A DNA stretch of 64,000 nt, from the NCBI RefSeq assembly GCF_001411555.2, contig NC_049903.1:23572270-23636269 (forward strand). The letters run 5' to 3'. A program made the position numbers and the translations under genes. Below the pieces are notes generated by a model, which was not told where the DNA came from, did not search any database, and saw only the letters and a program-made list of their open reading frames with translations. Positions 34,331-46,700 of the stretch are shown one piece after another (the stretch's first letter is position 1; every line of letters starts with the position of its first letter). Source of the stretch: Juglans regia (taxonomy: Eukaryota > Streptophyta > Magnoliopsida > Fagales > Juglandaceae).

Positions 34331-35074
34331 AAATCTGCTGTGCTCTCTGCAATGGTAGTAGCAATAGTGTTATTCAAACCAGTAGTCATGTAAAGTGTAC
34401 CAGTTTTCTTACCCCGAGCTAGCACCAGTGCCCATTTGGTGACCTTCCATGTGCTATCTGAAAACACCACTGAATGGCCACAATCATCAAGTTGCCCCAC
34501 AGAAATTAGATTCTTCTTCAACTCAGGAATATGTCTGACCTTCTGCAAGGTCCATTTGTTCTTGTTAGGGAGTGCAATGTCAATGTCTCTCATCCCTATT
34601 ACATTCAAAGCCTCTCCATCAGCCAAATACACCTTCCCAAAATCTCTTGAAATCAAATTCAATTTCAACAGACGACAATTGATTTGTGATAGTATTAAAA
34701 TCATTCAGATGTTGTGCAATAGACGTACCATCTGCCATCTTTAAATTAAATAACTTTTTCATCAAATGTACCTTGTTATTTGCTTACGGCTTTTCATACA
34801 TACCTGACAAAACCGCTATGAGATCTGCAGTCGTCTTCTCCTTGATGACGTTGTGTACAACGGATCTCGACAAGGTTAGACGAATAACCCCCAGAACATG
34901 TCTATCCAACAGGGTCCAATCAGCAACTGACATGCAGTCCGGCTTAATCCCCAACAATGGAAGATGAAGTCTCTTCCCATAGAGGTAATCCTCTATCTGC
35001 ATCCTCCAGTATCCATAATCCATGCCATCAAACTTCTCGATCCCTGATACCTTCACTTCCTCTCCAACCATCAT
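34306..35074 (-). pseudogene. copia gag fused to protease remnant by internal deletion
   Basis: Gag starts MMVGEEVKVSGIEKFDGMDY at 35074 and continues with YLYGKRLHLPLLG. A stop lies near 34787, after GMYEKP. It resumes as KVHLMKKLFNLKMADGTSIA and NTITNQLSSVEIEFD, then jumps near 34665, out of frame, to DFGKVYLADGEALNVIGMRD. That is sequence from downstream of the protease active site. The gag zinc knuckle and the DSGAS-type protease centre are therefore missing. The rest (HIPELKKNLISVGQLDDCGH) is well kept. Confidence 0.85.
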
Positions 35075-35095
35075 TTATTCTCAGACCCGAACCCT

Positions 35096-35108
35096 GGCTC
35101 TGATACCA
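35096..35108 (-). other. primer-binding site of the copia element
   Basis: The minus strand reads TGGTATCAGAGCC immediately inside the 5' LTR; tRNA-iMet type. Confidence 0.9.
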
Positions 35109-35110
35109 AT

Positions 35111-35598
35111 TATTGTAAAACGATGACAAAAAGTAAATTCAAACACAGGGAAAACAAGCAATCACACACGACACAGTATTTACGTGGTTCGGCAAATTGC
35201 CTACGTCCACGGGAGCTGCAGAGGATTTATTTCTTGAGGAATCACAATACAATTGTTTTGGACGGCTACTGTTCACGCTACACAGTACAAGCCAAATAAC
35301 AACACCATATATATGACATGCAGCGGAAACCCTAATCAAAATAGAATTAGTGAAGTTCGCTCGAGCGGCATGTCGAGCCCGCATTGAGCAAACCTGTTTC
35401 CCGCAACTGCTTGAGCCATGTGTCAAGCGGCTCTTCGAAGCGAACTCTCTGACTTGTGTTCGCTCAAGCCATGTGTCGAGCAGTGTCGAGCGAACTCTCA
35501 GACTTGTCTTTGCTCGAGTGGTCTGTCGAGCTATCTTTGAGCGAACTCTCTAACTTGTGTTCGCTCGAGCGATCCAACCAGGCTCCATATGCTCAACA
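35111..35598 (-). repeat. 5' LTR of the copia element
   Basis: Near-identical to 31077-31575, with a few substitutions and short indels in the CTCGAGCG repeat part. The close match indicates a fairly recent insertion. Confidence 0.9.
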
Positions 35599-35756
35599 AC
35601 CAACAGAATCAAGATGATTTTTATTGCAATATTGCATATTAAACTTTCATAATATCTTAATAGCATGCTAATGACAAATAGATTTATTCATGTCCATAAA
35701 AGACAAGCTAGAGACATTTCATATGCTCTAGGATCTTTCCAACAGTGATTGTGATG

Positions 35757-38700
35757 TCAATTTGGTGGAAGCGCCTTTTGAAGCTTGATATGGCAATCCC
35801 TGAAACAATGATCCAAGCCAAATTCATTCAAGAACCCTTTCCAGTCCTTAAACTTCTCCAAAACCTTCAGAATTGTCGTCCCTTTATCGCCTAATATTAT
35901 TGTGTCAGGACCTTTCCGGAGCTCAACCCATCCACTATCAGATTTAAAGGGAAGGAGGATTTTTTTAGGATCATGCTTCCCACTCACAAGTTTCTGTACA
36001 TCCTCCTTTTTGGTACATTCTCCAATCCAATACCACTTTATGCGAGTTTCTGAGTCCTTTATGGTCGAATCATGAAAGATAATAGTCATATGACGAATAA
36101 ATTGTTGCTTCCACCTGATGTTGGTGAATCCATAGAAAAAACGATATTCCTCCTCATCCAGATTCTGAACCAAAAAATATATCATGTCAACCTATATATA
36201 TCTATACCTTGGAATTTATACTTGGAAAGCACATTATAAATTACGAATTTTTCTTGATTAAAATTGCATGCATGCATGATTCATCAATATGTTTGTATAT
36301 ATATATATATATATATAGATGCATTTAGAGTCGTAAAAACAACTTTAATTACCACGCTCCACGGTCCTGTTTGTCTGATGTTTACTGTAAGCTGTCGAAA
36401 TCTAGGCTTCCGGGGGACTGGAGGTATTAGCGCTTTTTCAGCTGTGATGGTGAATGGGAAGGAATTCATTCGCCATAGCCGAATCATGCGGACAGCATTT
36501 GGGTGTTCCACCTCACCTTGCGGGTTTATATTCACGACGATAGGCTCATTTTTCAAGTTCCACCCCTGTGTACTGAAGGAGTCATGGCCGATGTCTATTA
36601 CTTTTGAAAAGTGCTGAATAATGTACCATGGTATGTTGGACTGTAGAATCTCAAATTTGGTCTGCGTATCATCGGTCCACTGCTCCACCATTGGGATCCA
36701 TACAATTTTATATTGGTCGTCTGTCCTTGTTCCGTCATAAATTGGCTTCAAAATTGAGATTTCTTCAACGGATATGTCTATGTCCGAAATGAATAATAGA
36801 ATATTCTTCCCTTTCAGCACGTCCAAACTCAGCTGATAATTTTAGTCCAAAGCATTAATAATGAAGTAAATTAACCTAACGGCCGACAAATTTGAAGAAC
36901 AAAACTATATATAGCACAATAAAGTTGTAATTAGGGATGAGAAAAGACCTTGCTTCACACTTCATTTTAGTATATTATATTACATATACATATGGATATG
37001 TTTGCAGGTTAAGAGAAATTTTAAAAATATTTAAAAATCTTAGAGAACTTTTTGAAATATATCGTTTATATTATATATTTAAAGGTATCCTTTAAGGAGA
37101 CTAGGACTGGACTAGTATATATATATAAAACAAAAAACAAAAAAAAAAAATGCTGAGATTAGAATACATCTCAACAGCTGGCAATAATTCAAGATAATCT
37201 AGTTCTTAACTGTTATTTAACTCTTTCAATTGTATATTAAGTAGATGAGCCGAGGATTATATATATATATACAAACAAATAGATTTGGATCTTAAATTTA
37301 TATACTTTATATTAAAAATATTTTTTTAAACAAACTACGCACCCCCCTCGATCGTGTGCTATATATTTTAATTTAATTACCGGTGTATAAAATTACTGTG
37401 TACATATATATGGAGCTAGCTGCCTAACCATTTTGTTGGTAGAACCGTCGGTAAGTACTGGCTGCAAATTCTCCTCGGCAAAAATCATCGCCTTGAAACC
37501 CTCCAGGATTTTCTTAGGTATTTCCGGAACTTCCTCCTCCTCTTGCTGATATTTCTTCACTTCCTCTGCAGTGAACACGAATACCAGACCAGTCAGCATT
37601 AATTGTGCATGGCCCATATATATGTTTAAGCCATTTTGTTCCCTCAAGAACTAAATCGTCAACCCAAGTAAATATGCATGGCTGACCTATTTGTTGATGG
37701 CAATCCTTTATGTTCTTCTTTAATAAGTTGAGGGTGAGGTCCATTTTCTGAGTCAAGGGCGATAGTTCCAGTACTTCCTTGTCGCTGAAATCAAGCAACA
37801 ATGGTCAGCTTGAAAACAAAAAAATATGTTTGTTATTTTCCCTCCCTTTGTGGAGATCTAAGCAATCACTTTTAAGGATCGAAAGGATATATAACGGCAA
37901 GTACAGCACGTGTAATCGACAAGAACTTACTTATTATCGCTACTGAGATAAAACATCTGAGTCGTGCAAGCAACAACAGTTATGATAGCCCAATAAGCAT
38001 GTAGTCGGATACAATCCTTGGCAGTTGTCAATGCAAGTATATTTCCGTGGATATCTGCCAAGTTAGATAGCCTTTCCAACTCAACAATGAATTCGATTAC
38101 TTCCAACGTTTCCTTGATCAGATTGCTAACCTCACCAATCTCTTTCTCCCATTTTGGAAGGTCTGGGCGCTTTAAGGGAGGATCTTGTACAAGTACTTTT
38201 TCGATTCCCACTGCTTTTGCTAGTTGGTCCAATGAGTACTGTAACCGTGAAAGGTTCCAGAAATCTCCATAGTCCAAAGCAAATGCTGCAAGTGTCAGCA
38301 CTGCCTTTGCTGCCCATGAATAGCTTGAGACATTCTTAAGTATCGACATTGATGTTTCTCTGAGTTCGCTTGCCCCATCGGGAGCCTTGACTGCGAGCTA
38401 ACATTACACAATTTCTTATAATGGAAGAAAAGCATTTTTGCATGATTCTTTTTTTTTTTTTAAAATTACGTACCTCAGAGGAAATTTGCTCGAGTGTGCA
38501 CGATAGATGATTGTACATGCCTGCCATATTCCAAGACTCTTGTACCTCCAGGTTCTCCAGGTCTTGAGTACCCTATTGAAAGCCACGAGTAATTTTATTC
38601 AAGAGAAAATTTAAGTGTATATGATATGAATAAATTAATTAATTAATTAAATTAAACAAACTATCTTTCCACACGTAGAATAAATGTATTAAATTCCTTA

Positions 38701-39035
38701 TATATGGTCATCCCTTTTATCATTATGGTGTTTGGATCCTGCCTTTGGGCTGGAAGATAAAATGGCCGAGTAGTTCAGAGGATCAGAAAATAAAGCGAAA
38801 ACATAAATCTTATAAATACCTGTAAAGCATTGTCGACAATATGGGTTGCGAGGTAAAGTACTTCTTTGATGTGACTGAAAAGAGAAGTAGGATCAAAAAT
38901 TTGGATAGGAGGAAGATGGGTTTCATAAATCTGATTCAGGAGCTGGCCGTCGGACATGGATTTGATCAGGCTCTGGAGCTCGCCATTACTGCAGGGTTGC
39001 TGATCTCGATCTAATATCTCAATATTGCTTGACAT
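35757..39035 (-). CDS. SEO: sieve element occlusion (SEO) protein, C-terminus apparently lost
   Basis: SEO proteins form P-protein filaments that plug sieve tubes of the phloem after wounding. Seven exons fit GT/AG borders and phase: 39035-38820, 38572-38474, 38397-37931, 37784-37687, 37565-37429, 36832-36386, 36164-35757, giving 623 aa. Exons 1-3 carry the SEO N-terminal domain (start MSSNIEILDRDQQPCSNGEL; WAAKAVLTLAAFALDYGDFW; LTTAKDCIRLHAYWAIITVV). Exons 6-7 carry the C-terminal domain with its thioredoxin-like look (GKNILLFISDIDISVEEISI, YKIVWIPMVEQW, NPQGEVEHPNAVRMIRLW, EYRFFYGFTNIRWKQQF). The usual cysteine-rich tail is absent: the stop follows KALPPN, and tail-like codons read on in another frame. 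Exon 4's donor ATAG/GTCAGC is weak. The start is the only upstream ATG in frame. Expression is not provable from here. Confidence 0.85.
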
Positions 39036-39640
39036 CGTATATGTTGTCTTTTACAGATAAACGGATTCGATGTTAGAAATTCAAGTTTTGGCCGGGAAGA
39101 GGGGGAAAGTTGGGATTGTGTCGTTAATTGTGCAGAGACGTGGCCTGTTTATAGATGGCAACGAGAAGTTGAGAACAGGTCGCAAGAGAAGTTTATTGAG
39201 TTGGCCAAATATGACTTTTCCATACTCAAATACATAACGTCTACATCTATGACCTAACTTAATGAGTCAATAATGAAAGAGTTGAATGAAGAAAGTTGGC
39301 ATTCAATCGTTTGAATAAAAAATATTAAAGACCAAAAGAAATTAAAAAATATTTAACACCAATTTATTCACGTTGGACGTTGCATCTCACAAACAGACTT
39401 CCAACAGTCAAGAAAAGATTTTTAGAGATGATAGTTGTACAGTAAACCGTCACAAAATATTTTTTATAGAGAAAAGATAATTGTAATCGTGAATTATGCA
39501 ACTGTCATGTAATCGTTTTGAAAAAATGAATAAAACATGAAATCCATATAAAAAAAATTAATTTTTTAATAGTAGACCTCACAATTTTTCAAAGCGATTA
39601 CACGGCATTTACGCACTTCATAGTTATATATAAAATTACT
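39036..39640 (-). promoter_or_regulatory. upstream region of the SEO gene with TATA box
   Basis: On minus, CTATAAAC (TATAAA at 39148-39153) lies about 112 bp before the ATG, a sensible place for a plant TATA box with a short leader. The remaining AT-rich spacer shows no other clear motif. Confidence 0.5.
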
Positions 39641-39742
39641 CATTTTTATAATACCTTTTTAGTCACCAAAAAATTTTTGGAACGGTTTTCTAATATTTTG
39701 TGACGGTTTTATCCGTCACAATAAATAAAATTTGTTATAGTG
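39641..39742 (-). mobile_element. CACTA-like terminal fragment upstream of the SEO gene
   Basis: The plus strand ends AAATTTGTTATAGTG at 39742. Inside is the dyad TTTTGTGACGGTTTTATCCG / TCACA. This matches the right ends at 13341 and 50958. No partner end or gene is attached, so it is a remnant or a small foldback copy. Confidence 0.5.
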
Positions 39743-39832
39743 CATGTACGTATAGCCTAGAATAATTAGGAGCATGCAGTGGAAGTCAAGGTTCCCACCA
39801 TTTATTTAACTTTTTTTTTTTGTTACTTTGAG

Positions 39833-39974
39833 GGTGGGTTTGGATATACAAACTCGTCTCATCTATCTCATCGTTACAACTTTTTCAAATTTCTATACAA
39901 AAATATAATAGAAAACAACTCCCGAAATAAAAATTATATTAAAAAATTATATTTAACAATAAAGATAACTTTGT
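39833..39974. mobile_element. truncated MITE-like copy
   Basis: Starts GGGTTTGGATATACAAACTC followed by CTCATCTATCTCATCG and an AT-rich body, resembling the element at 13880-14092. The right end is replaced by the 102 bp array. Confidence 0.4.
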
Positions 39975-40765
39975 GGAGGTCGAGCAGCACGCAGGCTGAA
40001 ACTCGCCACATTGAGCCTTGCGCTTGGCGAGAGGGGACTAGCCATGTGAAGCCAGGCTCGCCCAGAAATTCCTGCAGTGGTTGAGCAGCACGTAGCCTGA
40101 AACACAACTCATTGACCCTCATGCTTGGCAAGAGAGGCCAAGCGGCATTTGAAGTCGGGCTCGCCTAGATACTCCTGAGGAGGTCAAGCAACACTTGGGC
40201 TGAAACTTGCTTCATTGACCCTTGCGCTTGGCGAGAAGGGCCGAGTGGCATGTGAAGCCAGGATCACCCAGAAACGCTTGCGGAGGTTGAGCAGCATGTA
40301 GGCTGAAACTCACCTCATTGAACCTCGCGCTTGGCGAAAGGGGCAGAGTGGCATGTGAAGCCGGGCTGGCCCAGAAACTCCTGCGGAGGTCGAGCATCAC
40401 AGAGGCTAAAACTCGCCTCATTGACCCTCGCGCTTGGTGAGAGGGGCCGAGCGACATGTGAAGTCGGGCTCGCCCAAAAACTCCTACGGAGGTTAAGTAG
40501 CAGTAGGCTGAAACTCGCCTCGTTGACCCTCGCTCTTGGTGAGAGGGGCTGAGTGGCATGTGAAGCTGGGGTCACCCGAAATACTTCTACGGAGGTCAAG
40601 CAGCACGTAGGCTGAAACTCACCTCATTGGCCCTCGCGCTAGGCGAGAGGGGCCGAGCGGCATGTAAAGTCAGGCTCGACCAAAAACTCCTGCAGAGGTT
40701 TAGTAGCACGTGGCCTGAAACTCGCCTCATTGACCCTCGCACTTGGTGAGAGGGGCCGACTACTT
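39975..40765 (-). repeat. ~102 bp tandem array, about 8 units
   Basis: The core GAGGTCGAGCAGCACGTAGG recurs every ~101-103 bp (39979, 40080, 40182, 40283, 40386, 40490, 40592, 40695). It is followed by CTGAAACTCGCCTCATTGAC and CTCGCGCTTGGCGAGAGGGG. Because the period is near 102, frames stay open for several units, giving repeat-derived ORFs that are not genes. Likely part of the adjacent Tat-like element. Confidence 0.88.
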
Positions 40766-41719
40766 GAGTGTGCTGCATGAGTTAAATAATGGTGTGGACA
40801 ATAATTGACGTTCACTAACCTGAGTTGTCTAGTCGATGTGTGGGGAAGCTCTAAATCGTTGTCCGTTGGAGGGGACGATCTCTTTGAAGTTGTGTCGGGT
40901 AGTCTTTGGACTATCCCGCACCCCTCCGAGTGAGGGGTAGAGGTGCCTCAAGCCACGCTCTCCCCATTCATCCCCCCAAGGGAGGTAATTAGTCGACGGC
41001 CTTGGAGCCAAATTACTCTTCACCATACTGGACGGGGTAATTTGTTTGGGCAACCTCAAGGTTGGGCCTGCTCTCCTCTGTAGGGGAGGTCGGGCTTGCA
41101 CAAGGCTAGTTTCGCCTGTTGACCCTCACGTGGAGGTAGTCTGTTCAGGCAGTTTGCAACTGGACCCACTCTCATCTGTTGACGTCACAGGGTAGGTAAG
41201 TTAGGGTTAGGCTGGCGCTATACCCACTCTTCGTCGTGGCAGGATGGGGTAAGTTGTTTGGGTAGCCTCAGGACTGGACCCACTCTCCTCCGCGGGGAGG
41301 TCAAGCTTGCACAGGGTTAGTCGCGCCTATTGACCATCACGTGGAGGTAGTCTGTTCGGGTAGTTTGTGATTGTACCAGCTCACGAGGAAGGTAAATGTC
41401 AAGCAGCCAAGGGCTAGCGCGCACTCCATCGCAGGAGCGATAAAGTAGCCTTTGGCATTACACCCATCCCTTTGGTACCCCACGGGGATGTAGTCAGTGA
41501 AGATTAACATTGGTGGAGACATTCGTAGGCATGGAGACATTCCTGAAAAAACTAGCGTCTTTCATTAATAGAGTTCATACATAAGAAAATGAAATTTACA
41601 AAATTGTAAGCAGGACCAGGTTGTTTCTTTGTTTTTCCTATATGCGCCCTTCTCCCCTCCTCCAGCCATGGCAGGTCATGTGGGGCTTGACAAGGGCTAG
41701 CCGCAGCTTCATGTGGGGT
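40766..41719 (-). other. GC-rich non-coding part of the Tat-like element
   Basis: Repeated short phrases occur (GGACCCACTCTCCTC, CTGTTCGGGTAG, GGGGAGGTC), with no recognisable protein. It lies on the 3' side of the protease remnant, so it may be the element's 3' untranslated or LTR region. No LTR boundary could be fixed. Confidence 0.4.
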
Positions 41720-43301
41720 GCATGTTTGCACTGTGTGTCACCCCGCCAGGCTTCGGCTTCAATTCCTTCATGAAACATTAGCGCTCCAAGGCCTGTTCTT
41801 TGTGGATCTCTCCTATCCCCTAGGCAGTTGGAAATTTCACCTTCAGATGGTAGGTGAAGGTGATTGCCCTAAACTTATTGAGGGTTGGCCGGCCAATGAT
41901 GGTGTTGTAAGTGGAGGGGTCCTTCACCACCAAGAAGTCAACCATGATTGGTGTCGTGCAAGGAGCGTTGCCTGCCAAGACGGACAAGGTTGTTGTTCCG
42001 GCCAATTGGACTCTCTCTCTGGAGAAACCTTTGAGCAGCATTGGGGCTGATTGGAGTTGGGCGGTATCTATTTCCATGAGGGTAAACGCTTCTCAGATTA
42101 GGATGTCAGTCGAGCTACAATTGTCGATGGGGATCCTTCTAGTGGTGAAGTTGGCAATCTGCATAGTCACCACCAGCGCGTCGTCATGCAAGTAAAGGAC
42201 TCCTTTCTCATCATCCTCCTTGAAGGAGATCATGAGGGGCTGGTTCACCCTCCTATACTTGGTGGGGCGGTACGTTGCCTAGTAAACTTCTCACTAACGG
42301 GCCTCCATGGCGTGTGCCTTCCATCCAGAGGAGGTCGCTCCTCCGCTAGCAAAGCCCATCGCTATAGTTATGATTTCCCTCATTGAAGGCATCTCTCGAT
42401 GCTGCTGCTGAGGGGACCACATGGAGGTTCTAGCTCAGCTTCCATTCCTCGTGGGCTTTGCACTCTTCTTTGCCTGTAGCCCCTATCGGGTCTTCTTTCC
42501 AGGGACTGCCTCTTCCACACTTGTTCTTTTTGTAGAAATCGGGGGTGCCTTGGCACTGTTCAGCCCACCCTGTGTGAGCGACATTCGCTCGTGTTATGGG
42601 TGGTCGACTGGTGGTAGGTGCAGTAGCGGCGCATCAACTGGTTGTCGTCTTAAGCGAGCGGGCATTCATCCCTCTAAATGGCGAACGTCGAGCAGTCCAA
42701 CCGGTACGCCACATTCCTTGATGAAGGTTCCTCCTTCCTCTTGCGTGACAACCTTTCTACTTTTTCGTTGGAGGGGCCTTTAGCCGGGGCCTTTCCCTTT
42801 CAGTCTACCTACTCCAGTTCCTTTCTCCTTGGTTCAGTTAGGGCATGGAGTGTGTCCTCGGCGTTGATGAAGTTATTTGCCTGGTCCATGAACTCTCGTA
42901 AAGTCTCTGGGGTTCTCTTGGCTAGCTTTGCCATGAATTCGGACCGGGGCCATACTCCCCTCAGGAGTGCCGCCAGGGTAATCTTCTCATCCTGGTCCTC
43001 TACCGTCATGTGCTCTTTGTTGAACCTGGCCAAGTAGGTTTTCAAGCTCTCGTCCTCTCTCTACTTGATGGTGATGAGGAACGTTGTAGGGCGCCTCCTC
43101 CTCTTACTAGCCATGAAATGCGTGAGGAACAGGCGGGCCAACTCCTCGAAGTTTTCTATGGAACCAGGCACCAAGTAACCAAACCAAGCCCTCGCCGGTC
43201 CCTTTAAGGTTAACGGGAAGGCCCTGCAAGCCACCTCCCTGGGGAATCCGTGCAAGGTCATATGCGCTTTGAAAGTTTCGAAATGCTCTACTGGGTCTCA
43301 A
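41720..43301 (-). pseudogene. Tat/Ogre-like gag and protease remnant
   Basis: The minus frame around 43261-42809 has the gag core: MTLHGFPREVACRAFPLTLK, ARAWFGYLVPGSIENFEELA, RLFLTHFMASKRRRRPTTFL. After one in-frame stop (near 43061) come LKTYLARFNKEHMTVEDQDE and LREFMDQANNFINAED. After a degraded linker, the protease part at 42195-41820 has VVTMQIANF and IPIDNCSSTDIL, a stop near 42094, then TPIMVDFLVV and IIGRPTLNKFRAITFTYHLK. The motif reads DNCSS where DNGSS is usual. Some pol N-terminal codons follow to about 41720, then nothing: no RT or integrase. Several frame breaks make it non-functional. Confidence 0.8.
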
Positions 43302-43789
43302 GTCCTGTCATACACTTTCATGGGGGGGACTTGAAACTTCGGCGGTAGGGGAACCGCCATCACCCTCGTGTTGTACGGCAAGCACGTTACCATTAAACGT
43401 TCGCAAGTTATGTGTATGAAAGCTCAAGTCCAAACGCAAAACGGCACAGCTCACTCTCTTGGAAAATTCCGTCTGTAACCTCCGTCTCAAACCGTTGCCG
43501 CGCCGTCAAACTCCACCACAAATGTCACAAAAGAGGTAGGCATCCCTCTTTAACCTTTGGGTACATTTTATTTTTTATGTTTAATGGAGGTTTCGGTGAT
43601 TCCCGAAACCCATTGGTGGCTGGACCTTTTTCTTCATTTTTCAGCCACCACGAATTGCCAATGGCCAAACGACAACCATAGAAAGCTTTCTTGAAATTTA
43701 TACTCCATTTCTACAGTGACATTTGTCCAATTTCATTGTGTTTGAGGTGTTTGGGAATGGCTGAGTCGACTCATCCATTTCTATATCGT
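43302..43789. other. spacer between the Tat-like remnant and CACTA-like #2
   Basis: The first ~190 bases still read as the gag N-terminal neighbourhood. A small dyad occurs at 43614-43652 (TGGTGGCTGG...CAGCCACCA). No left CACTA terminus was found. Confidence 0.4.
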
Positions 43790-46700
43790 AACGTTAGAAC
43801 GTTATTTCTTTCAAATAAGAAAGACGACATACACGTTCGCACGTTCATCATATAACATGCGAATCTTCTACAGTACGTGGGAACATATTTAGTATGCATG
43901 CAAATTTAAATTGGACATGCGTTTGTAACGTTCGCATGTATGATCATTCAAATTCTTAAGTTATCCCTCGTGCGAACGTTAATATTACGTGCGAACGTAA
44001 AACATTTCAATTGCCATAAACCAAATATACGTTCAAACTACTAGTTATGTACGTTCACACGTATAATTAAATACGTTCAACAACTTCCTCACATGCGAAC
44101 GTGATAAGTTTTATACGTTTCAACATGTATTTGAGCGGTCACGTTCGATCGTTTGTCATCTTACGATCGAATGCTTATACTAGATAAATCTAACGTGCGA
44201 ATGTAATAACCAAAAAGTTCGCACGTATAAGCTTATTCTCCGAACGTTAAATTTTACATTCGAACGTGTACCAGAAATAATTTAGATTAGAGTACATAAT
44301 ATGCTTCATAATGTTAATATTGCACAATTGTTTTTCTTTTTCCAGGATATGGCTCATCTTCTGACTACTAGGAAAAGGGGGAGGCAAGGAACGAGCGAGG
44401 ACAAATCTCGAATCGGGGCTCGAACAGTGATGTCTGAACAAGAAGTCATGATCAACCACTTTCACGAACTCATATGGGAGCAGAAGAGCATTCGAGACGT
44501 GTTCATTACGAGAGGTTGGATGAGTATCTGCACATTATACCCCTCAATTGTTCGTGAGTTTTATATGCAGATATGTTTCGTGCCTAAGGATGCATCATTT
44601 CACACCATGATAGTACACAGTGTTCAGTTCAAGGTCTTAGCGGATGTCATCGCCGAGCTTTTGGAGATCGGTTGCGTAGTTGAGATATCGACTGCAGGAG
44701 ATTCTTAACCTATGGATGGATCCTGAGTAGATGCAGATGTAGGCACTTCTGTATCATCTACTGACCCAGTTGACCGGTTGGAGGCTGGGGATACTAATGA
44801 GGAGGATGGCAACCGATATGAGGATTTCTACATCCTCACTAGGACTGACCGAGATCGGATCGATAGGAAGAACTCTTTCAGCCAGGTACAGCTCCTCCCT
44901 TTTTTTCGCATGTTGCATCTTATTGTTGCAACAAATGTGGATCTTGTGGGACATTTAGCCGGAAATGCCCACAGTTCCTGATACAAGTGGCACGTGAAGA
45001 CCCCATCAACTTGCCACTTCGTATTTTTTAGAGGATCCATTACGAGGCCAGCGTCATCTCCACAGACAACCTCCCATATGGAGTCCTCATTACCAAGCTA
45101 TTACTTGCCCGGAGTGTGCAACCCATGGTGGAGGAGTGGAGGACAGACCAGACGGGCCCCATCGACATTACCACACACCATCGGAGCATTAGACAGGGGA
45201 AGGGGCATGCTCGACGTCAGCCTGACCCTGTACCAGATCTTGTTCCACCGACCCTGTAACGCCCGTCCTTGTGGTGGGTCATTTTATAAAATATTTTGAA
45301 AAAAGACTACGGGAATTACCGTCTGATTTAAAACTTTTTACTTGCATACCCAGGGTGCAGGACTCCACGTTTATAAAATAAAATGTGCTTTGACAATAAA
45401 AGAGGTTTACAGCGAAAAACATTAACCTTACAATAAAAAGGTCTCTCGTACATTAAAATGCTCATGCCTAGACTTCCGTGCTCTTCCCCATAAGTCGTGT
45501 CCGTCCTGATCATACAGTTCCTGTGGGGGCAGGGACATGCATGAAAACTAAAATGAGTCGATGACTCGTAAGCATTACTTCATACAGTTAAAATATAAGA
45601 ACATAGGTTTTCATTCATACACTCATCATTCATACATACTATACATACATGCATATGTGCATATGTGCGTACGTTTGAAAACATCACTTGACGAGATTTT
45701 TTCTTTTAAGAGGAACTTTCTTTTCGTAAAACGTGTCGCCTGTCAGTGCCTTCACTTCTTCAAGAGTGCGGTACATTCTTGCATACATACATACATACAT
45801 TCATTCTTTCTTATCACTTTCATAGGCTAGTACACACTATTATGCCCCGTTAGGGTTAGCGGCCCTATGGCCAATGGATTAGCTCGTGGCCACGGGTTGG
45901 AATCCCATTCCGTTAGGATGCAGCACTGGATGCACTACCAATACTACTGCCCGGTATTGTAATCTGCACATTCATTCATTGGGTACCCATTTTCATTCAT
46001 TCATGTGGCCGTTACATATTTTCATACATTTCATGCTTTCATTTCATTCTTTCATTCTTTCATTCATTCATGTCAACTCTAGAGAGATGAAGCTTTCAAT
46101 CAGTCCTTTCTTTCATTTAACAGTATTTTCGTGGGAAAACATTTATTTTCATGAGAAAACATCTTTTCATGTGCATGGCTTGAACATCATCTTTCATGAC
46201 ATCCATGAGCATCACCTCATGGCATTCATAAAAGTATCAGTTTGTAGCATCCATAAAACATAAAACACGGGCTTAAATGTCGTCTTTCATGGCATCCCTA
46301 AGCATCACTTTGAACGTCGTCTTTCGCGGCGTCCACGAGCATCACCTCGTGACGCTCGTGAAAGCGTCAGTTCGTAGGATCCATAAAAGCGTCGGTCTTA
46401 GCTCGTCTTTCGTGCATTTACATCGGTTCGTAGATTTTCTTAGAAAATACATACAATAGATACCTCGTATAGTCATCCATTCGCATGCGTACAATTAATA
46501 ACTTTGGGTGCATAAAAAGTGGCTGTCATGGAGGGGCCGTACATACTTATACTTTTGAAAGCTTAGCATTTCCTTTCGTAAGCATTTTCTTATTTTCCTT
46601 TTCTTTCCATAATTTCTAGAAAAGTCTAAAAGGGCATGAACGTAATACTTACCTGAACTCCATGCTACTTTCATACCATGCAGTCCATTCATGCGCGTGT

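Larger units (their letters stand above)
31077..35598 (-). mobile_element. Ty1/copia (Tork-like) retrotransposon, defective
   Basis: LTRs of about 490 bp: 31077-31575 (3') and 35111-35598 (5'), nearly identical, starting TGTTGAGCATATGG on minus. The flanks are ACCAA at 31072-31076 and 35599-35603, a perfect 5 bp duplication. PBS (TGGTATCAGAGCC, minus) lies at 35096-35108, and a PPT (CCAAGTGGGAGAAT, minus) at 31576-31589. The internal region encodes gag, integrase, RT and RNase H in copia order, but has several stops and a deletion spanning late gag to early protease. It sits about 150 bp downstream of the SEO stop codon. Confidence 0.93.

Noticed and set aside
31077..35598. Regular direct repeats in the copia LTRs as a possible CRISPR array
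   Set aside because: Eukaryotic LTR context, no spacer-like uniform units, no cas genes.
43790..44275. ACGTTCGAACGT repeats as centromeric or telomeric satellite
   Set aside because: Short degenerate motifs limited to the ends of the CACTA-like elements, not a tandem satellite.
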